From assembly GCA_011947345.1 (NCBI GenBank), contig JAAVTG010000096.1, positions 1 to 64,000 on the forward strand: a stretch of DNA of 64,000 nucleotides, given 5' to 3'. This stretch comes from Phytophthora quininea. Lineage: Eukaryota > Oomycota > Peronosporomycetes > Peronosporales > Peronosporaceae. The notes below the pieces were generated by a model. That model did not search any database, had not been told where the DNA came from, and saw only the letters and a program-made list of their open reading frames with translations. Both the position numbers and the translations under genes were made by a program. Positions 10,083 to 20,800 of this stretch are shown piece by piece; positions within the stretch are counted from its first letter, which is position 1; every line of letters starts with the position of its first letter.

Positions 10083-12380
10083 ATGAGCGAACAGGCCGCG
10101 GCCCCTGCGGCCGAGAGCGCGCCGCCCGTCGCCGTCGCCGCCCCGGAGACGAAGAAGGAGGTCACTGTGGACACTGCCGCCCCCGCGGAGCATAAGCCCG
10201 AGCCATCCACACCCCGCAAGCGCCGGACGCTGAGTCCTCGTCCGTCCAAACCCAAGGAAGACGAGGAGACCGAGTCGGAGCCCGAGAAGCAGTCGAGGAA
10301 GCGCGCCAAGACAGCTAAAATGCCTCGCAAGACGCCTGGCCGTAAGAAGAAGGTGGTGGAGCCCGAACCGGACGATGTAGACCTACAGCAGGAGGTGGAG
10401 ACGAAGGTGGCGGCCTTACCCGACGACGTCAAGGCCAGATTCGGCCAGATTGTGTGGGCCAAGATGGGTGGCTACCCGTACTGGCCCTGCATCATCACAG
10501 ACCCAAGGACGCTGCCGAGCTATCTGCAGGAATCGATTGTAAAGGTGGTGGACACCAAGTACTTGGTCTTCTTCTACGTGTCCAACAACTACGCGCCGTT
10601 GCTGTTCAAGATGATCGAGCCGTGGGACGATACCAAGAACCCGTACAGAGAAGGGTTCCCGGAGAAGGAGTCGAAGGCCCCCAAGCGACGAAAAATCTTG
10701 ATGGAAGCCATCGAGTTGGCCGATGTAAGGATGTGTGTTTATGATTACAGCATTTGATGGAGATATTGACGTTTCTGATTTAGAACGAGGTGAAATTACC
10801 GGTCTTGGAGCGAGCGACTGGTCTGTTGAAGCCCAGGCCTAAACCGACGATTGAAAAAGGACGGAGAAGCCTGCACCGGACTCACCTGCACCTGCGAAGA
10901 GAAGACCGGGCCGTCCGCTTGGAAGCAAGAATAAGAAGACGCTAGAGAAACAAGCAGCGGCTGCAGCCGCAGCAGCAAAGAAAGCTCAGAAAGAATCAAC
11001 GCGTGTCGGCACCCCTGAAGATGAGGATACAGCTGGTCCAGCCTTGAGTAAGGACGAAATTAAGGCCAAAGTGGCTAGTCGCAAAACGCCCAAGAAGAAA
11101 GGAGAAGAGGACAGTGGGGCTTCTGCTAAAAAGTAGCGAAGACGCCGGCAAAGCACGCAAAGTCGAATGGCGCTGTTGAAATCGACAGCAAGAGGAAGAA
11201 AGAGATCGAGCTGGTCGTTCCGGACAAGACGGTCAAGTCCGCAGACATCCGTGAGATGACCGAAGAAGCTGCCAAGAAGAAGCTGAAGAGCAAAACGAAG
11301 AAGGACAAGGGCGACTACAAGGTGGGCGACCTCGGTTCGTTTGCTAGCAAGATGGCGCGTCTCCAAGCGAAGGAGTCGGCGCGGAACAATGACGAGCTGG
11401 TTGGCATGATGAAAGAGCTATTCGACGAAACGCAGATGTACCGCTCGGACGTGGAGCGGTCGGGTCTAGCTGCTATCATTGCTATTTTACGCAAGAGCTC
11501 CAACCCCTCGGTCGGCCACTCCGCTAGCGCACTCCGCAAGCACATGATGAAAATCCTGGACAACGATACGCAGATTGTGTCGTCGTCCAAGAAGGACAAG
11601 TCGGGCTCTCACCACGACGCGGCAGGAAAAGCCTCGAAAAGGCGAAAGGTTGAGAACGCCAGCGCAGCGAAAGTTGACGAGGCAGCACACAAGCCTGCGA
11701 CGGAATCCACACCTAGTTCAGTAGAAAACAGCAAAGGCAATTCGACGAAAGACGGCGCGTCTGTACCGCCCGCGAAAGCTGCTGATGCCAAGAAAGCGGA
11801 CGCCGCACCGAAGGAAGCGAAACAGAATAAGGCGCCGGATGACAAGAAGCTGATAAAGGCGGATGGCGATGCCCAGAAGACAGCCAAGAAGGAAGGTGAT
11901 GGGCAAAAGCCGACACAGAAAGCAGTAACCAGTGAAGGCGAAGCTCAGGAAGCCAAGGTAGACACAGAGAAGCGGTCATCTTCTCCCACGAAGGTAGCAG
12001 CGACAAAGCCCACGGAAGGACCAGTGAAAGATACGTTTGAAGCGGCGGAACACATTGACCAGAACCGCGAGATCTTCGTGGAGTTGCTGGGCGTGGTGTT
12101 GGAGAAGGATGGACCGAACCGAGCAGACCTGGCCAAGGAGATTGAGGTACGACGTCTGCTGCTGTCTCTGTCGACTCTAGAGGCTAATGCTTGTTTTGAT
12201 CAGGCTGCGATGTTCGAGCGCTTTAAAGAGAGCAACGAGGAGTACTTGAACCAGGCACGGATCGTTGTCTTTGGCCTGGAGGCAAACCCGAAGCTGCGGG
12301 AGCGACTGTTCTCCGGAAACCTGCACACGCTGGAGGTGGCTTACGGCGACGATGCGGTGCGTGGAACGGCCGTTCGATAG
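10083..12380 (+). CDS. PWWP / AT-hook / LEDGF-TFIIS-like chromatin and elongation factor
   Basis: Probable nuclear chromatin reader linked to transcription elongation. Order: an Ala/Pro/Lys-rich leader, a PWWP domain (GQIVWAKMGGYPYWPCIITD, 10441-10503; FFYVSNNYAPL), a single AT-hook (KRRPGRPLGSKNKK, near 10900), basic linkers, a four-helix TFIIS-N/LEDGF-type domain (LASKMARLQAK region replaced here by FASKMARLQAKES to ALRKHMMKIL, 11337-11560), a long Lys/Ala/Glu disordered region, and a C-terminal segment like the TFIIS central domain (EIE/AAMFERFKESNEEYLNQARIVVFGLEANPKLRERLF). Introns at 10725-10783 and about 12147-12203 give the correct frame. Two one-base losses break the frame, at A-runs 10854-10858 and 11128-11132; adding one A to each restores family-like sequence, so these are likely read errors. 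Confidence 0.85.
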
Positions 12381-12553
12381 TGCTTTTGTAGGCAGCAACT
12401 CACTCGTGTTTGTGCAGTTCTTCAAGGCGACGGACTGATCTCCCGCGCTCTCCAATTGCTAAGAGAGAACGAGGAACCTCTGTAGGCACCGCCATCCTGT
12501 TCGTCTTCTCCTGTCCGATCGAGAAATAGTCGAAGCTGTCTTGTAGTTGCAAA

Positions 12554-12565
12554 TCAACCATTTCG
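12554..12565 (+). promoter_or_regulatory. Candidate oomycete Inr/FPR core promoter before twinfilin
   Basis: TCAACCATTTCG at 12554-12565, about 72 bp upstream of the twinfilin ATG, combines an initiator-like TCA with a CCATTT flanking element, the usual oomycete core-promoter combination. No experimental start site is known here. Confidence 0.4.
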
Positions 12566-12636
12566 ACACGCCACACTCCTTGAAGTCTTTCACAATCTCC
12601 AAATCCCTATACAAAAGTCAGAAATCCCCCTCAATA

Positions 12637-13906
12637 ATGGCTCGAGCTAATCTGCTGCTGAGCGTCGAGCTGGAGCGCGCCTTCGCCGACGCACAGAGCG
12701 GCAAGCTCCGCTACGTGCAGATCTCCATCTCGGACGAGTCGTTCGTGCTGGGAGGCTCCGGCAACGCCACGTCGGACCCGCAGAGTGACGTGCAGCAGCT
12801 CGTGACGTCGTCGCTGTCTCCGGACCAGGCCGCTTTCGTCCTGCTGTGTCCCGACACCAACGTCGCTGCTCTGCGGTGGGTGCTGCTGGCCTTCGTGCCC
12901 GAGAGCGTCAGTGTGCGCGACCGCATGCTCTACTCGTCGTCCAGAGACTCCCTTAAGAAGCAGCTGGGGCTCAACTACTTTGCAGGCGAATTCCACGCCA
13001 CCGAACTAGGTGAAGTGACGTTCCAGAGCTTCCTAGACGCCAGGAAGAGACAAGCAGCTGACGCACCACTGTCCGAGTCGGAGAGACTGCTGAAGGAGGC
13101 GGCGTTGCTGGAGAGAGACACGAATGTCAAGAGCAGCGCCATGGGGTCGTGCCATTCGAGATCACCAAGAACGTGCGCGACAAACTGCATCTTCTGCAGG
13201 ACAACAAGTTCGACTGGATTGCAATGGTAAGGAAGGTGATGATAGAGAGAGAGGTATGTTGTACTGATGATTGTTGTTGTTGGTAGAAATTGAGTGAGGA
13301 CAATGAAAGTGTCGAAGTGGTCAAAAGTCTGGAGAGCGTCGATTTGCTGGATGTGCCCAGTACAATTGACCGACGCAGTCCCAGTTTCGTGGCGTACCGT
13401 TATCGTGGTGCAATGGCGTCAGGCGCGACGTCAGCGTTGAGTACGTTGTTTGTGAGGGTTCTGCCTTTCAGGTGACTGAATGTTTCGGTTTGTTGCTGCT
13501 AGTTTTCATGTACGTGTGTCCGGAAGACTCGCCCGTGCGTCTGAAAATGGTCTACTCGACGTGTAAGGCCACAGTGCTGTCTGTCGCGAGCGAGGAGCTT
13601 GGAATTACCTTCGACCACACGGTAAGGCTCTTTTCTTTATCTTGGTAATGTGTGCTGGTAGCTTACTTGCTCTTGTATCTCCACTAGATTGAGATCACCA
13701 ATCCGTCCACGACGGCGGAAGAGATCCGTGCAGAGTTAGCACCTCCGAAGACTGAAGACGAGCTCAAGACGTTCGCTCGTCCTGCAGCTCCTGGAGGACG
13801 TGGTCGCGGTCGAGGCCGGGGTCGTGGTCCCCAGCCGCTCAATAAGCGTCTCCAGCTACAACTCGCAGTAAAGACACCAAAAGGCCAACCACCAACAGAG
13901 GAATGA
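12637..13906 (+). CDS. Twinfilin (two ADF-homology domains, actin regulator)
   Basis: Binds actin monomers and barbed ends to control filament turnover in the cytoplasm. The protein has two ADF/cofilin-homology domains: residues about 5-140 (SVELERAFADAQSGKLRYVQ, then WVLLAFVPESVSVRDRMLYSSS, KKQLG) and about 165-320 (PFEITKNVRDKLHLLQ, FMYVCPEDSPVRLKMVYST). The C-terminus has a Gly/Arg-rich stretch and a polar tail, like the capping-protein-binding tail of twinfilins. Introns at 13227-13286, 13441-13502 and 13622-13687 have GT-AG ends and correct phases. One G appears lost from the G-run at 13143-13146; restoring it gives AMG/VVPFEITK. The ATG at 12637 is preferred because the extra upstream codons look like untranslated leader. 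Stop TGA at 13904-13906, only 73 bp from the convergent SRP19 stop. Confidence 0.88.
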
Positions 13907-13979
13907 AAAAGCATTTATCGGCATACTACCGACCGTCGCGGTCTCGTCACTACAGCGGACGTTCACCTACACCGTCCAC

Positions 13980-14760
13980 TTATCTCCGACCTTTCTTCTT
14001 GCCCTTCTTCTTGCCCGAGGGAGCGGCCGTAGCTCCCACCGCGGCTGCCTTCTTGGCCTTCTCCTCCTCCGCTTCCTTCTCCAGTCGCACCTTCCTGGAC
14101 TGCAGCTTGGGGATGAGCTCGGCCATTTTGATCATCAGCTCCTTCTTCGACTTGATCTCCGGGTTCTCGGGCGTGCCGTCGCTCTTGAACAGACGCACTC
14201 TAATGCGTCCCGACACGAGCCAGTCACGCGGATACTTCTTGCCTGGCTCCAGCACATGGGGCAGCTTGAAATACGTGCAGACCTCCGACATTTCGTCGGC
14301 GATGGGGTCTTCACAGCCGTGCACTTTGGACACACGCCGTCCCTGCTGCACCGTCTTGTTGCTGTTGATGTAGTTGGGGTAGAACGTCAAGAACGTGACG
14401 GTGGGCGTGCCCTCGGCCAGTCCGTAGGCATAGATGATCTTGGGGCGCATCGGTTCCATCGGGGCATCATCCCGCCAGGCATACCAGGCATACCGGGCAT
14501 TCCAGGCATCATCCCCGGCATACCGGGCATCCCCCGGGCATTCCGCCACCCATTCCCTGCATCATCTCCATCATTTGGCTCATGTCGGGCATCCCGCCGG
14601 CTCCGCCACCGCCGCCGAGCATCCCCATGAGGTCCGCGGGGTTGAAGCTGCCGGGGTGCGGTCGCGTGCGGCTCTGCGCCGGCGGCTGCGCCATCGGGAT
14701 GGCGTTCGAGTCATAGCGCTCGCCCGCCACGTTCTCCTTGGTACGGCCCTTGCGCACCAT
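13980..14760 (-). CDS. SRP19: SRP19, signal recognition particle 19-kDa subunit with Gly-Met-Pro-rich N-terminus
   Basis: RNA-binding subunit of the signal recognition particle, needed for assembly of the SRP54-RNA complex that targets proteins to the ER. The SRP19 core starts near 14440: [52 protein letters not shown] and a C-terminal Lys-rich tail ([11 protein letters not shown]), all standard. Ahead of it lies an unusual leader of roughly 100 residues: [21 protein letters not shown], then [19 protein letters not shown] and tandem GMP units. Two one-base gaps break the frame, at the C-run 14531-14535 and the G-run 14461-14464; both lie in the repeats and are probably read errors. The leader resembles the Met/Gly-rich tails of SRP54 M-domains, which may be coincidence. 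No intron is needed. Confidence 0.85.
14461..14560 (-). repeat. Tandem 9-bp repeat encoding Gly-Met-Pro in SRP19
   Basis: About eight imperfect copies of a 9-bp unit reading GGCATACCA/GGCATTCCA/GGCATCATC on the plus strand, that is Met-Pro-Gly or Met-Met-Pro-Gly on the coding strand. Two frame breaks fall within or at the edge of the array. Confidence 0.8.
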
Positions 14761-14885
14761 CGTTGCTTGGATGGAGAGGGTTAAATGTGCCTAAGGAGGG
14801 TTAATTCTATTTAGATTTTATTCTGGGATGTCCCACATGAATTAATGTACCAGTATCAAAATCTTATCCCTAGTTACAAAACTAA

Positions 14886-17800
14886 TCACGGCACCGTGGC
14901 GTAGACGAAGCTTCCCGTGACGACGGTGCCGTCCGGCAGCACTTGGTAGTCTGGACAGAGCAGATTCTGCGTGTTGGCGCGCTTGCAAAAGTAGCTGACG
15001 AGGCCTTGCGCGTTGCGGGCCAGCACTTGCACGTAGTACGTTTTGGTGGACACGAGATTGGTCAGCACCACCGTCAGCGCCGTGGTGGTGACCGCGACTG
15101 GGTTGTTGAACGCGCTCGTCTCGGCGTACTGCACCATGTAGTCCATCACGTCCACGCCGCCAAAAACCATGTTGGTCGTTCCGACCATAGGACACTGCGC
15201 CGGCGCCTGCAGCACCCCACCGCATGGGATCCCGTGGTCCGGGATCGCCGGCGCCAACCACGTGACGCGGAGTTCGCCCGCAGCGCCGGTTGGGGCGACG
15301 ATCAACGAGTTGGGCTTGCCTGGGTTCACCACGGTCGGCACGAACGACCCGGGCATCGAGGTCTGCGGCGTTCCTTGACCCCCGCGGTTGCCGGCGAACA
15401 CGCGAACGTAGTAGAGTGTGCCCGGTGTGAGCCCCGTGATCGTATACGCGCGCTGCGCTTGGTCGTACACCGTCACGGTGGTCCCAACTGTGAGCGATAA
15501 CGAGTCAAAGCCGGCGGCCACATCCCACTGCACGACGTAGGCCGAGACGGGGTCCCCGCCATCGTCGCTTGGCGCGGCCCAACCGACGGTAAGCATGGTG
15601 GGGCTGGTAACACCAAGCACCACTTGGGTCGGCGCGCTCGGCGTTGTGTACGGTCGTTCGTTTGACGGCACCGACCCTGAGGCGGACCAAATCCTTGCGA
15701 ATTCTGGGCGCGAACGCGAACGAAGTACGTTGTGCCCTTCGAGAGCGACGAGATTACTCTGCGGTATGGTGCAGACACCCCGGACCGTATCACTACGATC
15801 GTTGAACGCATTGTTGAGAAGGAGCTAGTGAGAGACCACTGCACTTCGTACGCTGTGACGGAATCCCCGCCATTGTCATCCGGTGGGCTGAAAGTGACAA
15901 TCAGTTCCGACAACGAGTACGCGGCGAGTGTCACGGATGTTGGTGGCCCGGGCACGACCATCGGCTTTTGTGGTACTGGGGCTACGCCAGGGTCTCCGAA
16001 CCCAACCATATTATACGCTAACACGCGCAGATAATACAGCTGACCTTTGTTGAGTGCGCCGATGGCCGGCACTACAAAATTGCCAACGCAATCCGGAGGC
16101 ATTACTCCAGCTCTTACCTTCGTGGTGATCACATTGTACTGGGCATTGGTACATGTTGACGGGTCATCACAGGTGAGTTGAATGTCTTGAGCCTGCAGAA
16201 CAAAGTTATCGCCGGCGTCTAAGAACGTGATCGACCAGGTGTAGCCTCCGTCGGCTGCTGCTGCGCTTCGCGTGACGTCCACTCCATTCTGGAGGATTGG
16301 CAAATAGTTGAGTTTGGATTGCATCGAACCAGACTTCTCGAGGCGACCAAACGGAAAGGTGGGTGTGCTCGTGCATGTCGGACTAGCCGTCGTGCAAAAT
16401 ACTGTGGAATCGGTGAGGACGACGGCGCCTAACTCTTCTCGTGCTGTCGCTACAGCATTCCAAGGAATGGGGTCCGACACATAGTTGACCGAATTCAATT
16501 GTAAACGGAAGTATCCGCTTGCAATGGGCTTTGTTGTGGGAGCACTTGTACGCACCGTTTGAACGCGCCAAACTGCTGACGTCGGTGCCGTTGGACATGA
16601 AACATCTTGCTGCCCTCGGTTTGAAAACAACGGTGATGAGTCATACTCCACGTGATACATTCGAATGGCGCTACCACCATCGCTTGCAGGCGCCGCCCAT
16701 GTAGCTAACAGTTGTGTAGCAACGCCTGGGTTTACGTTCACGGCAACATTGGTCGGTGGACTTGGCACTTGTAGTGGTGGTGTTATCGTTGTAGGCGAGG
16801 CGAGTGTCCGTGTGCCCAAGCCGAGCGCATTTTTCGCTGTGATCGCGGCATTGTATGTCTGACCAGGAACTACATTTGGGATGGTATAGGTAAATGTCGA
16901 AGCATCTAGTGTTTCGTAAAACGCGTAGTCTACTGCAGTCTCGCCAAGCACGGCAAGGTCGGCAACTCCCTTTAGATCCTGGCGTTTCAAACTTCCTATG
17001 GCAACAGGCCATGATCCAGGACACAACACGTCACTACCAGGCAGACACAGAATGCCATTCCCATCGACAGCATTATCGCCGTCCTTTACACCCAGAAATG
17101 CATCTGAGGGTGTGAGCTTGGATGGTTCCACGGTCAGAGGCGGTAGATTTCCAACATTTGATTGAAAAGTAATGGTCCAGACCTGCCCGACTGTCCATGG
17201 ATTACCATTTAGTGTCATCGTCTCCGCGTTGACAGTAACCACTCCTATAGTAGGCAGTTCTTCAAGAGCAAGCTCCAAATACGTGGCACTGATACTCGCT
17301 TCTAAATAGTTCGTCCAGACCGAGCCCTTGTAGCCTAACCTAAAGAACCCTCCCACAGTCGTCGTACTATGGTATGCCACAAGTACCTGTACTTCCTGGG
17401 TTCCTGGAAACGAAGGCGACAAAGGTACAGCAATACCTGGCGAAAGCTCATATACATCTCCATTCACACCAGCACCACCAACCACAGTTCCCAACTCCAT
17501 CTGAATCATAGGCTGATCTCCAGAATTGATATTTGTGTTGGCAAATGTCACTGTCCACTGATACCCTTGACCAGTGTTTGAACGCGATACCTCCACATGA
17601 CCAACCGGTAGTACTCCCCTGAAACTATATTCATGAGCGCACTACGTAAATTTCCAGGCGTCTCATCCATCGCCAGGTCCTCCGACTTGCCCCTCCAAAC
17701 GCCAGAGTGAATGTTGCTGTTGTTGGGGTGGTCGTCCACCTCAGTTCAATCACTTGAATTTCTGGTCGTGACTCAGTGCGCCACCATTCCACTATATAGC

Positions 17801-20800
17801 TTGTTAGCTCCAGTCCTCCATTGAGCACAGGCTTTTGCCACGTCGCTGTTATCGAGTCGATTGGCGTCGGGGAAATAGTCAACGTGCTCACCTCTGCGTA
17901 AGTTGGGTTGTCTGAATGGCATACTGGTGCAACGGGTGCTGGCGCAAACGTTGCACGGCTATCTCCTATCGAGTTCCTATCTTTCACTTGAATAAAGTAC
18001 AGTGTTCCAGTTGTAAGCCCGTCAAATAGTAAATACGAGGTCCTCCTGGATACAGTGCAGACAGAGAACTACTAGAGACAGTAGTAGAGATTTCGGCCCC
18101 TGAATCGAACGTTGGGACTGTATCTACATCGATCACAAACGCCGAGATCTGAGCACCACCTTGACCCATTCCGTCTCGTGTGGACGGTTGAATCTGAAGC
18201 TGAAGAATTGTGCCGGAGAAAGAATAGGCTGCTACAGACAGTGGCGCGTCTGGCGGGCGATTCTTCGTCAAAACTGACAACGGCGTAGTCCATTGACGAT
18301 TGTCCGGTGGTACACCACTCAAAGAGATCGGCTGCACTGGTACCGAGTTCACAGCTGCTACTCGCACGTAGTAAATAGTGTTGATGACAAGGTTTGATAT
18401 CAAATACCGGTATGGTGGGGGCCCTGGATTTGAACACCTGCTACAGTCACCGGTGGGTACGTGTAGTAAGTGAGCGAATATGCTTGGTTGTTGAAGTTCC
18501 CACAGTTGTTATTGCTGTCGACTTGCACCATTGGCGGGTTACTCACAACTTGATCCACCACCAAGACACAGCCCGCTTTAACGACCATCAGCTGTGATCC
18601 TTGAGACAGAAAATCAACTAGAGAGATCGTGACAGTCAATTCGATTCCAACGAGTGCAATGGCGCAGCCCGAGCAAATTGGCAGCCCGTGTTTAAAATCT
18701 GCGTTGAGATCCCATTGCACAATGTACGATGAAATATCGTTGTTGTAGTCTGGGCCCACGCCTGCTGTCAAAATTGGAGGTGAAAAGAACACTTCGATCT
18801 CTTGACCAGAAACTACCAGTAAGTCCAAGTTTGACGGTGCATCGGGAATTTGTCTCGGCGTAGCTGTGATGGGGTTAGCTGGAGCGGCACCTTTGCCATC
18901 ATCATTGTAAGCGTAAACCTCGATGTAGTATTGTTGTCCAGTAATCAGAAAATTGTTCGTCTGCGACGGGAGGTAGTAGCACTTATTGCACGCACTTCCA
19001 GACACCTGCACTGCAGAATCAGTCGGGGAAAGGCGGGGAACTTTAGGACGTAAGTAGCCGAGGGGTGATCCGACGCTCAGCATGTCGACGGTCCACACGT
19101 ATCCTTTAGCCCACTCGTAGACTGTCACGAAGGTGTCTGTCGATCCGAGATATCCAATTTCTCGACCGTTTAAATCGCCCAAATACAAGCGAGTGCTGTG
19201 CAGTCCCGGAGAATTTAAGTCCGTGCGAATCGTGTACCAGTCGCCACCGATACGGATCATGTAGCCCGGGAGTCCGTAGTTTGCAGAAGCAAACCCACAA
19301 ACCTCTCCGGAAGAACACGTCACGAAGATCTCGTCCTCCGTTACGTCCACCTTACCGGGCAATGCCTGATACGATTGATCGCGCGAAACACCCACGGTTT
19401 GAACAGTGTCGAGGTCTTCGAGTGCATACCGCAGCTGATCTGCGCTAGACGCGGCATTCAATGGTTGTGTGTACGAGTCTTGGTAACCTACTTGGAATGT
19501 TCCACTCATGGTCAAGGCAGGGTTGTCATTGAACACACCATCGATAGACGCGGCCGTGTTAGCTGTAATCACAGCGTTGGAACCGGTTGCACTACCTTGC
19601 GCTACAGCCAGATTAACATTCCCGTAAACACGATCGAAGACGATTCGAACATCCTTGGCAGCCGATACAGTCGCTCCGCACAGCAACGCCTGTGCACTGT
19701 AAACGTTGACGCTGCCCGCTTCCACGCCCAGCATTGTCGTAAGCTGTGCCCCTACGGCCGACAACAGCGCATTGAATGCAATTTCTACCGGCGGTGTCGT
19801 AATTCCAAACGTGAATTTGACGGTGCCCGCGGTGGCCACACACGAAAACACGACCACTTCCTTGCGGAAGTTGGTGACTCCTGCTGTCACTGCAACAACC
19901 GTACCAACAACTGGGGAGCCTGTTCCGGGCACAATTTGCATCAGCGGCAACGCACCAGGCAACGTCTTAAACGTAATCTGGAACTCGCCTGCATTTGCCG
20001 TTGGAACTACATCCACCAATCCAATGCTGGGGACAGCTTGTAATGCTGCTTGCAGACTGTTTGCCGTGATTGCTGCAATCGATCCTGCCGGAATGGGAGC
20101 GGTGGAGTCACCCCGAAGGGACAATGAGAACGGGCCAATCGTTGTGATCGTGAGCTTTTGAACAGCATTTACCGACGCTAACTTCACACTAGACCACGCG
20201 AGACTAGGAGCACTGGTTGTGATATACTGTGTTCGATACAATACCTCCGGGTCAGAGATGAATACGTCAGCCGGGCTTGTTGTGAATGTTGAAGATGTAT
20301 CCCATCGCACTTGGTACTTTGTGATGGGACTGCCGTTATCCGTTGCCGGTGGGTCAAATGAAAGCCACAACTGATTACCCACCGCATTTGACCCCTTCGT
20401 GATTTCTTTTGTAAACACTACTGCTCCTTCGCCCGTCAGAGAGTTTGTGCCCACCTGCATAAGCGGCAGATCACCAGAATTCAAGACGTTGTCCAGGAAT
20501 GTCACGGTCCAGGCGTATCCACCCTCAGAATCAGCAGATGCGGACCGTTGAACGCTGAGTTTACCAATAACAGCAAGGGCCTCCAGCTTTTCTTCCAACG
20601 AAGATCCATCTGAGTTCGAGTCTGCCGCAGTGGCTAGAGCGTTCCACTGGATAGGGGTCGTCACGGATCCTAGATAAGCGAGAGTGAAAGTACCGCCAAG
20701 AGCATTTCCTTTGCGTACTTCTTGAACGGTAATCTGACTACCAGTTCCCACTAACGAACTTGTTACAAGTAACGTTGGAACATCACCATGATAATCCAGG

